Assembly (NCBI RefSeq): GCF_021538895.1
Contig: NZ_JADDRL010000092.1
Coordinates: 1-37,108, forward strand
DNA length: 37,108 bases
Reading direction: 5' to 3'
Origin: Streptomyces olivochromogenes
GTDB taxonomy: Bacteria > Actinomycetota > Actinomycetes > Streptomycetales > Streptomycetaceae
Within the stretch, counting starts at the first letter, position 1, and the number at the start of each line of letters is the position of its first letter. Both the position numbers and the translations under genes were made by a program. The notes under the pieces were generated by a model. It did not search any database. It was not told the DNA's origin and was given only the letters and a program-made list of their open reading frames with translations. Below are positions 14,518-22,899 of this stretch, piece after piece.

Positions 14518-14562
14518 GGGGGCACCCGCCGGTCCGGCAGCGTCCGGACGGCGGGCGCCCCC
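14518..14562. terminator. Strong bidirectional terminator hairpin
   Basis: A stem of about 18 bp with one mismatch and one bulge: GGGGGC (14518-14523) with GCCCCC (14557-14562), CCCGCC with GGCGGG, and GTCCGG with CCGGAC, around a 6-nt loop. It fills the gap between the convergent stops at 14513 and 14568 and would end the long hydrogenase block. Confidence 0.75.
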
Positions 14563-14567
14563 GCGGT

Positions 14568-15638
14568 TCAGCAGATCCTCGGCAGCTGCTCCCCCAGCGG
14601 CATGTCGACCACCCGGGTGCCGCCCAGGCCGGTGCGGGCCACCACCATCCCGGGGTGCGCCTCGACCGCCTCACCGATGATCACGGCCTGCGCGCCCAGT
14701 GGATGCGCCCGCATCGCCGCCAGTACGGCGTCGGCGTGCTCGCGCGGCACGAAGGCCACCAGCTTGCCCTCGTTGGCGACGTAGAAGGGGTCGAGGCCGA
14801 GCACCGCGCAGGCATTGGCCACGGCCGGCGGTACCGGGACGTCCCGCTCGGTGAGGACGACACCGGCGCCGGACGCGGCCGCGATCTCGTTGAGCGAGGC
14901 CGCGAGGCCGCCCCGGGTGGGGTCGCGCAGCACGTGGAGATCCGGTGTGACCGCGAGCATGGCCTCGACGAGGCCGCCGAGGGCGGCGCAGTCGCTCTCG
15001 ATCTCGACCCCGAACTCCAGGCCCTCGCGCACGCTCATGATGGCCACCCCGTGCACCCCGACCGGCCCGCTGACGATCACGACGTCGCCGGGTACGACGC
15101 GCTGCGGGCGCAGGTCGACGCCCTCCGGGATCAGGCCGATGCCCGCGGTGTTGAGGTAGATGCCGTCGCCGCGGCCGGACTCCACCACCTTGGTGTCGCC
15201 CGTCGCCACCTCCACACCCGCGGCCCGCGCGGCCGCGCCGAGCGCCTCGGCGACCCGGGACACGGTCTCCAGCTCCACGCCCTCCTCCAGGATGAATCCG
15301 CAGGAGAGGTAGGCCGCCCGGGCGCCGCTCATGGCGAGGTCGTTGACGGTGCCGTTCACGGCGAGGTCGCCGATGCTGCCGCCGGGGAAGAACAGCGGCC
15401 GCACCACGAAGGAGTCGGTGGAGAAGGCCAGCCGGGCACCGCCGAGCGTGAGCGCGGCGGAGTCACCGAACTGGGCGAGCGTCTCACCCCCGAAGGCGGG
15501 CGCGAAGACGTGCTGGACCAATTCGGCGGAGAGCGTGCCGCCCCCGCCGTGGCCCATGACGATCCGGGGCTGGTCGCGCAGCGGGGCCGGGCAGGTCCAG
15601 GCGGCCGGGTCCAGGGTGTCGGTGGTGGTCTCAGGCAA
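14568..15638 (-). CDS. hypE: HypE, hydrogenase cyanide-ligand synthesis protein
   Basis: A 356-residue protein. HypE receives a carbamoyl group from HypF on its C-terminal cysteine and dehydrates it with ATP to a thiocyanate, the CN donor for the [NiFe] centre. The C-terminus is the diagnostic PRIC. MGHGGGGTLSAELVQHVF and STDSFVVRPLFFPGG form the AIR-synthase-like ATP site, and DPTRGGLAASLNEIA is the conserved C-domain loop. TTG 15638 has GGAGG nine bases upstream and overlaps the hypD stop by 8 nt. It is the last gene of the hydrogenase block and is followed by a strong hairpin. Confidence 0.96.
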   Translation of the reverse strand: MPETTTDTLDPAAWTCPAPLRDQPRIVMGHGGGGTLSAELVQHVFAPAFGGETLAQFGDSAALTLGGARLAFSTDSFVVRPLFFPGGSIGDLAVNGTVNDLAMSGARAAYLSCGFILEEGVELETVSRVAEALGAAARAAGVEVATGDTKVVESGRGDGIYLNTAGIGLIPEGVDLRPQRVVPGDVVIVSGPVGVHGVAIMSVREGLEFGVEIESDCAALGGLVEAMLAVTPDLHVLRDPTRGGLAASLNEIAAASGAGVVLTERDVPVPPAVANACAVLGLDPFYVANEGKLVAFVPREHADAVLAAMRAHPLGAQAVIIGEAVEAHPGMVVARTGLGGTRVVDMPLGEQLPRIC

Positions 15639-16755
15639 CGGGGCTCGCCTCCCGGGGAGCGGGGGTGGTCTCCAGACGCCGGTAGAGGTAGTAGGCGGCG
15701 CAGGCGCCCTCGCTGGAGACCATGGTGGCTCCGAGCGGGGTACGGGGGGTGCAGCGGGTGCCGAACGCCTCGCACTCGTTCGGCTTGAGCAGGCCCTGGA
15801 GGACCTCGCCGCTGCGGCACTCGGCCGGTTCGCTGGTGCGGATGTCGCCGACGGAGAAGCGCGCCTCCGCGTCGTACTCCCGGTACTTGGCGGACAGTCG
15901 CCACCCGCTGTCCGGGATCACGCCGATGCCCCGCCAGGCGCGGTCGGTGACCTCGAAGACGTCCTCCAGCATGGCCCGGGCAGCAAGGTTCCCCTCGGCG
16001 CGGACGGCACGCGGGTAGGCGTTCTCGACGCCGTACTCGCCGCGCTCCAGCTGGGCCACGGTCCGGCGCACGCCCTCCAGGATGTCCAGCGGTTCGAAGC
16101 CGGTCACCACGATCGGCACGCGATGGCGTCCCGCCAGAGCCGGGTACTCGTCCACGCCCATCACCGTGCACACGTGCCCGGCGGCCAAAAAGCCCTGCAC
16201 CCGGCAGTCCGGGGAGCGCATGATCGCCTCGATGGCCGGGGGCACGCGCACGTGCGAGACCAGCATGCTGAAGTTGCGGATGCCGTGCCGGCGCGCCTGA
16301 TGGACCGTCATGGCATTGGGCGGGGCGGTCGTCTCGAAGCCGATGCCGAAGAACACCACCTGGCGGTCCGGGTTCTCCCGGGCGACCCGCAGGGCGTCCA
16401 GCGGCGAGTACACGACCCGTACGTCGCCGCCCTCGCCGCGCACCTGGAACAGGTCCCGTCCGGTGCCCGGCACGCGCAGCATGTCGCCGAACGAGCAGAA
16501 GATCACCTCGGGCCGGGAGGCGATCTCCAGGGCCTTGTCGATGACCTCCAAGGGCGTCACGCACACCGGACAGCCCGGACCGTGGATCAACTCGATCTGT
16601 TCGGGCAGGAGTTGGTCGATGCCGTGGCGGATGATGGAGTGCGTCTGCCCGCCGCAGACCTCCATCAGCGCCCAGGGCCTGGTCACCGTCGCGTGGATCT
16701 CGTCGAGGAGCCGGCGGGCCAGCTCCGGGTCCTGGAACTCGTCGATGTACTTCAC
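15631..16755 (-). CDS. hypD: HypD, [4Fe-4S] scaffold for Fe(CN)2CO assembly
   Basis: A 374-residue protein that, with HypC, holds the iron while CN and CO are attached. Family motifs are complete: CGGQTHSIIRHGIDQLLP, HGPGCPVCVTP (thiol-redox cysteines), GFETTAPPNAMTV, and the cluster-binding C-terminal half with ECRSGEVLQGLLKP, ECEAFGTRCTPRTPLGA and SSEGACAAYY. Length matches characterised HypD. GTG 16755 overlaps the hypC stop (GTGA). Confidence 0.97.
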   Translation of the reverse strand: MKYIDEFQDPELARRLLDEIHATVTRPWALMEVCGGQTHSIIRHGIDQLLPEQIELIHGPGCPVCVTPLEVIDKALEIASRPEVIFCSFGDMLRVPGTGRDLFQVRGEGGDVRVVYSPLDALRVARENPDRQVVFFGIGFETTAPPNAMTVHQARRHGIRNFSMLVSHVRVPPAIEAIMRSPDCRVQGFLAAGHVCTVMGVDEYPALAGRHRVPIVVTGFEPLDILEGVRRTVAQLERGEYGVENAYPRAVRAEGNLAARAMLEDVFEVTDRAWRGIGVIPDSGWRLSAKYREYDAEARFSVGDIRTSEPAECRSGEVLQGLLKPNECEAFGTRCTPRTPLGATMVSSEGACAAYYLYRRLETTPAPREASPVA

Positions 16756-17054
16756 TTCCGCGCCTCCTCACCGACGGGCGGCAGGCCCCCGCCCGCGGCC
16801 GCCTCCCAGGGGTCGCCGAACTCCTCCTGCAACATGCCGAGTTCGGAGAAGAGTTCAAGCGTGTGCCGTGCCGATTCCTCGTCGAGCCGCTGCAGCGCGA
16901 ACCCGACGTGCACGATGGCGTACTCGCCGACCTGGAGGTCGGGCAGGTACTCCAGGCACACCTCCTTGACCACACCGCCGAAGTCGACGGTGGCCAACCG
17001 GGTGCCGTCGCGTTCCTGGATGTCCAGCACTCTGCCGGGTACCGCCAGGCACAT
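16752..17054 (-). CDS. hypC: HypC/HupF-family hydrogenase chaperone
   Basis: A 100-residue protein. It starts MCLAVPGRV; the N-terminal cysteine (C2 after Met removal) binds the iron during cofactor assembly with HypD and later contacts the immature large subunit. GVVKEVCLEYLPDLQVGEYAIVHVGFA is the usual OB-fold core. The last 20 residues or so form a longer, acidic and then glycine-rich tail. It lies 48 bp after hypF and overlaps hypD by 4 nt. Confidence 0.95.
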   Translation of the reverse strand: MCLAVPGRVLDIQERDGTRLATVDFGGVVKEVCLEYLPDLQVGEYAIVHVGFALQRLDEESARHTLELFSELGMLQEEFGDPWEAAAGGGLPPVGEEARK

Positions 17055-17102
17055 GGGCCTTCTCCTCGCTGTGGGGGTGCTGCGTCGAGCTGGGTACGTC
17101 GA

Positions 17103-19499
17103 TCAGGGGCTCCCGTGCGGGTCCCCGGCGCGGGCGGCCACCATGAGCTGACCGAGGGCCAGACCGCCGTCGCCCGGCGGGACCAGGTGGTGGCGCAGCA
17201 CGGTGAAGCCGGCCGCGTCCAGGGCCGCGGCGCAGGCCGAGGAGAGAAGGGAGTTGACGAACACGCCGCCGGTCAGGGCGACCGTGTCCACTTCGTGCGT
17301 CTCCCGCGCCCGCCGGCACACGCGGTGCACGAGGTCGACGACGGCCCGGTGGAAACGGGCCGCGACCACCTCCCGATCCGCGCCCGCGCGCAGGTCGGCC
17401 ACGATCGCCGCCAGGACGGGTGCCGGGTCGGCGCGCAGCGGGCCGTCGCCCGGCCGCGCGGCCTCCAGGAGGCCGAAGGAGTAGGCGGCGGTGTCCTCGG
17501 ACGGCGCCCTGAGGGCGGCCGCCTCCAGTTCGACGGCGGCCTGTGCCTCGTAACCCGCCCGGTGGCACACACCGGCCAGGGAGGAGACGGCGTCGAACAG
17601 CCGGCCCATGCTGGAGGTGGGCACGCAGTTGAGATCGCGTTCCAACTGCTTCGCCAGTACAGGGAGTTCCTCGCGCGGGCAGGCGGTCACGCAGGCCAGG
17701 TCGCCGGACCAGTCGATCCCGGCCGCCCGCAGGTGGGCGAGGGCCATGCGGTAGGGGCGGCGCACCGCGGCGTCGCCGCCTGGCAGCGGTACGTAGGCCA
17801 GGTGGGCGAGGCGGGTGTAGCCGTCGTAGTCGGCGAGCAGGAACTCCCCGCCCCACACCGCCTTGTCGTCGCCGTAGCCCGTGCCGTCGAAGGCGACGCC
17901 GAGCACCGGCCGGCTGCCGTCCAGGCCGTGTTCGGCCATCGCGGAGGCGACATGGGCGTGGTGGTGCTGGACCCGGATCACCGGGCGGCCCCGGGCGTTG
18001 TGGACGGCCCACTGGGCGGAGCGGTAGCCGGGGTGCCGGTCCGCCGCCAGCAGCCGGGGACGGACCGGGGTGATCGACCCCAGTTGTCCCACGGCGCGTT
18101 CGAAGGCCCGCTGGGTGGCCAGGTCGTCCATGTCGCCGATGTGGGCCGACAGCCAGGCCCGGCGCCCCTCCCCGAGGCCGAGGACGTTCTTCAGGTCGCC
18201 GCCGACCGCGAGGGACGGGCGCACCGGGAGAGGGAGGTCGAGGGGCAGGGGCGCGTAGCCGCGGGCCCGGCGTACGATCAGCGGCTTTCCGTCGCACACC
18301 CGCACCACCGAGTCGTCGCACGGCACCTGGATCGGGCGGTCGTGAGTCAGCCAGCCGTCGGCCAGATGGGCCAGCCGCTCCCGCGCCTCCGCGTCGTCGG
18401 TGACGATCGGTTCGCCGGAGGTGTTGCCGCTCGTCATGACGAGCAGCCGCGGTCCCTCGGTATCGCCCGGCAGGCCGAACAGGAGGTGGTGGAGCGGGGT
18501 GTACGGCAGCAGGACGCCGAGGTCGGGGCTGCCCGGGGCGACCGCGTCCGCGGGCCTCGCGACCACGCCCGCGACGCGCGTGCGCCGACGCAGCAGGACG
18601 ATGGGGCGGGCCGGGCCGGTCAGCAGACCGCGCTCCTGCGCGGTGAGCCGAACGAGCGGCTCGACGTCGTCGAGGCCGCGGGCCATCACCGCGAACGGCT
18701 TGTCGCCCCGGGACTTGCGCAGCCGCAGCCGAGCGACCGCGCCCTCGTCCGTGGCGTCACAGGCCAGGTGGTAGCCGCCGAGCCCCTTGATCGCGAGGAT
18801 CGCGCCGCTCGCCAGCAGCGTACGGGCCACCGGGACGGGGTCCGCGGTCGCGACCGGGGAGGCCGGGTCACCGGCCTGCGGACCGGGCACGAACAGGCGC
18901 AGGCGCGGACCGCAGGCCGGGCAGGCGACCGGCTGGGCGTGGAAACGCCGGTCGGCGGGGTCGGCGTACTCCAGGGCGCAGTCGGGGCACATCGGGAAGC
19001 CGGCCATCGTGGTCTGCGCCCGGTCGTAGGGCAGGCCGGAGACGATCGTGAACCGGGGCCCGCAGTGCGTACAGTTGACGAACGGGTGGCGGTGGCGCCG
19101 GTCGGTGGGGTCGGCCAGCTCGCGCAGACAGTCGGCGCAGGTCGCCGTGTCCGGGGGGACCAGGGTGCGGGCGGGGCCGGCCGTGCGGGAGGCCAGGATG
19201 GTGAACCCGGTGCCGCCGACGGCGGGTACGTCCTGATGGTCGACGGCGTCCACGCGGGCCAGGGGCGGCGCGTCGGGGGCGATCCGCGCGCAGAACCGGA
19301 CGACCGCCTCGGGCGCGCCCTCCACCTCCGCGACGACACCCTCCGGGGTGTTGGTCACGTGCCCGGACAGCCGCAGCGAGGTGGCGAGGGTGTGGACGTA
19401 CGGCCGGAAGCCGACCCCCTGCACCACGCCCCGTACGGTGACCCGGCGGCGCAGGAGGATCCGGCTGTCGACGGCGCTCGGCGGGGGCAGGACGCTCAC
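17103..19499 (-). CDS. hypF: HypF carbamoyltransferase
   Basis: A 798-residue multidomain enzyme that converts carbamoyl phosphate to carbamoyl-AMP and passes the carbamoyl group to HypE. Order of domains: acylphosphatase-like (residues about 15-95, VTVRGVVQGVGFRPYVHTL); two CxxC...CxxC zinc fingers (about 110-190, CADCLRELADPTD and CPDCALEYADPAD); YrdC-like domain (about 215-400); Kae1-like carbamoyltransferase domain (about 430-790) with VQHHHAHVASAMAEHG, GVAFDGTGYGDD and ALTGGVFVNSLL. All catalytic segments look intact. GTG 19499 overlaps the hypB stop (GTGA). It follows hypB, an order common in actinobacterial loci. Confidence 0.97.
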   Translation of the reverse strand: MSVLPPPSAVDSRILLRRRVTVRGVVQGVGFRPYVHTLATSLRLSGHVTNTPEGVVAEVEGAPEAVVRFCARIAPDAPPLARVDAVDHQDVPAVGGTGFTILASRTAGPARTLVPPDTATCADCLRELADPTDRRHRHPFVNCTHCGPRFTIVSGLPYDRAQTTMAGFPMCPDCALEYADPADRRFHAQPVACPACGPRLRLFVPGPQAGDPASPVATADPVPVARTLLASGAILAIKGLGGYHLACDATDEGAVARLRLRKSRGDKPFAVMARGLDDVEPLVRLTAQERGLLTGPARPIVLLRRRTRVAGVVARPADAVAPGSPDLGVLLPYTPLHHLLFGLPGDTEGPRLLVMTSGNTSGEPIVTDDAEARERLAHLADGWLTHDRPIQVPCDDSVVRVCDGKPLIVRRARGYAPLPLDLPLPVRPSLAVGGDLKNVLGLGEGRRAWLSAHIGDMDDLATQRAFERAVGQLGSITPVRPRLLAADRHPGYRSAQWAVHNARGRPVIRVQHHHAHVASAMAEHGLDGSRPVLGVAFDGTGYGDDKAVWGGEFLLADYDGYTRLAHLAYVPLPGGDAAVRRPYRMALAHLRAAGIDWSGDLACVTACPREELPVLAKQLERDLNCVPTSSMGRLFDAVSSLAGVCHRAGYEAQAAVELEAAALRAPSEDTAAYSFGLLEAARPGDGPLRADPAPVLAAIVADLRAGADREVVAARFHRAVVDLVHRVCRRARETHEVDTVALTGGVFVNSLLSSACAAALDAAGFTVLRHHLVPPGDGGLALGQLMVAARAGDPHGSP

Positions 19500-20293
19500 G
19501 AGCGGGACGGGAGCGGGGTGTGGTGGGGTTCGTGGCCGTGCCCGTGGCCGTGGCCGTCCTCATGGCCGAGCCCGTGACCGTGCCCGTGCTCATGGCCGTG
19601 GACGGCCTGACGTGCCATCACGGGGCTGTGCGGCGGGGCGCCCTCCGCTGCCGCCAGGGCGCGGTCCAGCAGGATGCCGAGCCCCTGCCGCGCGCGGACC
19701 GAGGTCAGCAGTACGTCCACTCCGGGGTTGACCCGTTCCACGTTGGCGCGGAACGCGGCCTCGTCGAATGCGACCGCCTCCGCGATGTCGGTCTTGGTGA
19801 CCACCACCACGTGGGCGAGTCCGAAGGCGGTGGGGTACTTCAGCGGCTTGTCCTCGCCCTCCGTCACGGAGGCCAGGACGACCCGCAGGGTCTCCCCCAG
19901 GTCGTAGGAGGCCGGGCACACGAGGTTGCCGACGTTCTCCACGAACAGCAGCCGGGTCGGATCGGGCAGCCAGCCCTCCAGGTGGCGGGCGAGCATCCCG
20001 GCCTCCAGATGGCACAGCCCGTCGGTGAGGACCTGCTTGACCGGGACTCCCGAACGCGCCAGCCGGTCCGCGTCGTTCTCGGTGGCGAGGTCCGCGGTGA
20101 GCGCCGCGACCGGCACACCCCGCTCGCGGGCCAGCGCCAACTCGTGTTCCAGCAGCGCGGTCTTGCCGCTGCCGGGGCTGGACAGCAGGTTGACGACGGT
20201 GGTGCCGCGGGCCGCGAGTGAGGCACGCAGGGCGTGCGCGGTCTCGTCGTTCCGGGCGAGGACGGCCTGCTGCAGGTCGACCACACGGCACAT
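19496..20293 (-). CDS. hypB: HypB GTPase for nickel insertion, with a C-terminal histidine tail
   Basis: A 265-residue SIMIBI GTPase that drives nickel transfer to the hydrogenase large subunit with HypA. P-loop SSPGSGKTALLE is near residue 40; ADLATENDADRL, FVENVGNLVCPASYDLGE and VVVTKTDIAE are the remaining nucleotide and metal-site segments, with GLCHLEAGML supplying the Cys/His of the G-domain metal site. The last 40 residues hold 12 histidines in HGH-type repeats and are a likely nickel store. In well-known HypB proteins such a stretch is N-terminal; here it is at the C-terminus and the N-terminus begins directly MCRVVDLQQAVLARND. It starts 3 bp after the hypA stop. Confidence 0.96.
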   Translation of the reverse strand: MCRVVDLQQAVLARNDETAHALRASLAARGTTVVNLLSSPGSGKTALLEHELALARERGVPVAALTADLATENDADRLARSGVPVKQVLTDGLCHLEAGMLARHLEGWLPDPTRLLFVENVGNLVCPASYDLGETLRVVLASVTEGEDKPLKYPTAFGLAHVVVVTKTDIAEAVAFDEAAFRANVERVNPGVDVLLTSVRARQGLGILLDRALAAAEGAPPHSPVMARQAVHGHEHGHGHGLGHEDGHGHGHGHEPHHTPLPSRS

Positions 20294-20296
20294 GGT

Positions 20297-20692
20297 TCAG
20301 CGCTCCTCGACGATCGGTTCGCGGGTGGGTGCGGGCGTCCCGCCGTCCTCCCACCGCACGCTGGTGATGCGCAGTTCGCGGCCCGACAGCAGGTCGGTGG
20401 TCCCGCCGCCGCAGTTCGGGCAGCTCAGCGAGGGCGGCATGCCGACGGCCCATTCGTGTGCGCACGGAGCGCAGCGCGCCCGGCCCGGCACCGTGTCGGC
20501 GACGAGTTCGGCGCCTTCCAACACGGTCCCGGCGCAGGCGAGTTCGAAGCAGAAGGAGAGGGAATCGGGGACGACTCCGGCGAGTTCGCCCACCTCCAGG
20601 CACACCGTATGCACCGCGGTGACGTCACCGGCCCGCCGGGCCGCTTCCTCCACCTGTCCGATCACCGCCAGTGCGATGGACATCTCGTGCAT
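20297..20692 (-). CDS. hypA: HypA nickel metallochaperone
   Basis: A 131-residue protein that delivers nickel together with HypB. The N-terminal MHEMSIA gives the nickel-binding His2, and the zinc site is formed by two CxxC pairs (CAPC and CPNC). Length is slightly above the usual 115-120 because of a polar C-terminal tail. It is the first of the six hyp genes in this block, with a 142-bp gap before it that may hold a separate promoter, although I see no clear one. Confidence 0.94.
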   Translation of the reverse strand: MHEMSIALAVIGQVEEAARRAGDVTAVHTVCLEVGELAGVVPDSLSFCFELACAGTVLEGAELVADTVPGRARCAPCAHEWAVGMPPSLSCPNCGGGTTDLLSGRELRITSVRWEDGGTPAPTREPIVEER

Positions 20693-20834
20693 CGGTCTCC
20701 GTCCTGGCGCGGGACGTACGCGCGCCGGTCACCGGATCCCATTAGAGGCGCGTCCTCAAGGACCGGTGGACCGGCACGCCGTGACGGTCCGGGCGGGTAC
20801 GCCGTTCGCCGCAACGCGGGGTCCGGGCCGCGCC

Positions 20835-20939
20835 TCACATCCTGGCGATGTGCACATAGCGCTTGAGGTCGGGCAGCGACTGCACAACCAGTGCGGCCAC
20901 GGCCGCGGCCAGTACTCCGAGCGCGACGTTCTTCTTCAT
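20835..20939 (-). CDS. 34-residue membrane-associated protein of the hydrogenase locus (DUF6893-type)
   Basis: A 34-residue ORF starts MKKNVALGV, runs through an Ala/Val-rich hydrophobic segment (residues 5-21) and ends SLPDLKRYVHIARM. The upstream AGGAGAGACAGG gives a good ribosome site for ATG 20939. It follows the maturation protease by 11 bp in the same direction. Annotated Streptomyces hydrogenase loci often show a similar tiny protein at this spot, named DUF6893 as I recall. A single membrane helix with a basic tail would suit anchoring or an assembly role for the otherwise tail-less hydrogenase, but this is speculation. Confidence 0.72.
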   Translation of the reverse strand: MKKNVALGVLAAAVAALVVQSLPDLKRYVHIARM

Positions 20940-20950
20940 CCTGTCTCTCC

Positions 20951-21490
20951 TCATTTCGCGGCTTCGCCGGCCAGCGGCCGCCGGACGGACTCGGGGGGTG
21001 TGTCCAGCAGTTCCTCGATCAGCCGGACGGCCTGCGGTACGGCATCGGACACGGGGGCGCTCAGGCCCATCCGCTCCTCGACGCAGGCCGGTTCGCAGCC
21101 CACGACGAGCGTGCGGTGCGGTGGCCGGCCGCCGGTTCCGGCACAGAGGGTGCCCAGCAGGGCCAGTACGGCGTCGGGGGTCATCCGGTGGCCGTCGAGC
21201 GGGGCGTGCCCCGGCTCGTGCGCGCCGACGTCCTCGTGCTCGATCACGTAGAGGGTGCCGGGGGCCTCGCCGCGGGCGGTGGCGTCCACGAGGATCAACG
21301 TGTCGTACCCGTCGAGGAGTTGGTATGCGAGGTGGACGCCCCGTACGCCGATGTCCGCGACCTCCACGTGGTCCGGCAGCGGCCGCCCGGCGAGCGCGCG
21401 GACCGTCTCGACGCCGAAGCCGTCGTCGCCGAGGAAGATGTTCCCGATGCCCGCGACGAGGACGGTGCCCCGGGGTGTGGGGCGGCTCAT
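20951..21490 (-). CDS. Hydrogenase maturation endopeptidase (HyaD/HupD-like)
   Basis: A 179-residue M52-type protease that removes the C-terminal extension of the large subunit after nickel insertion. Motifs are GIGNIFLGDDGFG (the acidic residue after GN..LG is a nickel-sensing ligand), DIGVRGVHLAYQLLDGYDTLILVDA, and HRMTPDAVL with a candidate His ligand. ATG 21490 overlaps the preceding gene's stop by 4 nt (ATGA). Its substrate is surely the large subunit in this locus, which has the matching 23-residue extension. Confidence 0.93.
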   Translation of the reverse strand: MSRPTPRGTVLVAGIGNIFLGDDGFGVETVRALAGRPLPDHVEVADIGVRGVHLAYQLLDGYDTLILVDATARGEAPGTLYVIEHEDVGAHEPGHAPLDGHRMTPDAVLALLGTLCAGTGGRPPHRTLVVGCEPACVEERMGLSAPVSDAVPQAVRLIEELLDTPPESVRRPLAGEAAK

Positions 21491-22899
21491 GCGTCCTCCT
21501 GTGCCAGGATCAGTTCGTCGGGCTGGAAGTACAGGTAACGGCCCTGTTCGCGGCGGAGGTCGGCGCCCGGGTCGCCGTCCACCGTCACGGCCAGGTGCAC
21601 TGCGCCGTCCACGTCGTGCAGGACGGCCTCGACCGTCGCGGTGCGCCCGCGCAGGAACAGGTCCTGGGCGTCGGTGCGGCGCAGGCCGGGGTTGAGGACG
21701 ACCCTGCTGCCGGCGCCCACCGACCGGCCGTCGACCACGACTTGGTCGCGCTGCGGGTCGAAGCCGGCGTCGGCGGCCGGATCCCACCACGGGGTGTCCG
21801 GCGGCCGAGGGCCGGGCGCGTCGGCCATGGCCGGGGGCCCGGTCACCTCGCGCAGGCCGCGCACCGCGCCGTGCAGGCGCTCCCACACGTCCGGCGGCAG
21901 CGAGTCCGCCAGGTCGATGGCGGCGGCGGCACGCTCGTCGGTGCCCCGTGCCTCGCGCTTCTCCTCGTCGGTGAGGGCGGCGGTGCGCAGGGCGAGGATC
22001 TCGTCGATCTCGGTGGCGTCGTACAGGACGCCGGGGCTCTCGGGGGCGATGGCCGGATGGTCCTCCAGGATGATCGGTGAGGACAGCATCACGTCCGCGC
22101 GGCCGGGTTCGGCCGCGAGCACCGGCCAGGTGTGCAGGTTGCGGCAGGAGCCGATCGCGGCCCTGGCCCACTCGGGCGGATCCGTCATGGACAGGAACGC
22201 GCCCTTGCTCAGCGCCATGAGGAGGTGGGCGGCCATCAAGGAGCGCGGGAGTGCCGCGTCCCGGTCGGCCGCACGGCCGGCCGGCGGGAGCCAGGTGCTG
22301 GTGTTCTCGGCGACGGCGGTCAGCCGCATCACCCGGTAGGGGCCGTCGAGTTCGCGCGCCGACAGGCGCAGGAGGCCGTCCAGTTCCTCGTAGCGGCGGA
22401 TCGTACGGCCGATCTCGCGGCCGCCCTCGTCGAGGACGGGTTCGGTCTCCTCGCCCGCGGGCCGGCCGAAGGGGATCGTAACGTCGCCGGCGAGGAGTTC
22501 GTCCACCGGGACGACCGCCTCGACGCGTTCCTCGACGCCTTCGTCCCAGGGGACCAGTACCCGGTCCTCCAGCCGGAGTTCGGGCACCGTCTCGAACCGG
22601 CCGTCCGGCAGGGCCCGCTGGACCGTGCGGCGGCGGGCGCGCAGGAAACGCAGTTCGACGGCCAGGGCCGCGCCCGCCCTCGGTTCCATGAGGCACTCGG
22701 TGTGCTGGAAGGCGTGCTCCTCGCACTCGGCGCCCCAGGCCGGCGGGACCAGTACGCCGAACTGCCAGCGCAGCCGGTTCTTGGCCGCGGAGGCGCGGTA
22801 GGGGTAGAGCACGTAGCCCTCGAAGAGGACGGCGTCGGCGACCTGCCGGGCGAGGGCGAGGCGCGCCTCGGTCTCCGGCGCGAACGCGGTCACGCTCAC
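21487..22899 (-). CDS. 470-residue conserved protein of actinobacterial [NiFe]-hydrogenase loci, function unknown
   Basis: I recognise this only by position and by recurrence in Streptomyces hydrogenase loci. It is soluble, without signal peptide or membrane helix, rich in Glu, Asp and Arg. The N-terminal part has FEGYVLYPYRASAAKNRLRW and a Cys/His cluster CEEHAFQHTECL (around residue 55). The middle has SLMAAHLLMALSKGAFLSM and DPPEWA, and the C-terminal part contains short beta-type segments around DPQRDQVVVDGRSVG. GTG 22899 has GGAGGA about nine bases upstream and overlaps the DUF6084 stop (GTGA). A role in cofactor or cluster assembly, or in coupling the enzyme to the respiratory chain, is possible. 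None can be shown from the sequence. Confidence 0.85.
   Translation of the reverse strand: MSVTAFAPETEARLALARQVADAVLFEGYVLYPYRASAAKNRLRWQFGVLVPPAWGAECEEHAFQHTECLMEPRAGAALAVELRFLRARRRTVQRALPDGRFETVPELRLEDRVLVPWDEGVEERVEAVVPVDELLAGDVTIPFGRPAGEETEPVLDEGGREIGRTIRRYEELDGLLRLSARELDGPYRVMRLTAVAENTSTWLPPAGRAADRDAALPRSLMAAHLLMALSKGAFLSMTDPPEWARAAIGSCRNLHTWPVLAAEPGRADVMLSSPIILEDHPAIAPESPGVLYDATEIDEILALRTAALTDEEKREARGTDERAAAAIDLADSLPPDVWERLHGAVRGLREVTGPPAMADAPGPRPPDTPWWDPAADAGFDPQRDQVVVDGRSVGAGSRVVLNPGLRRTDAQDLFLRGRTATVEAVLHDVDGAVHLAVTVDGDPGADLRREQGRYLYFQPDELILAQEDA

Noticed and set aside
16863..19577. 904-residue open frame on the plus strand
   Set aside because: It lies antisense to hypF and hypB, which are fully supported by motifs.
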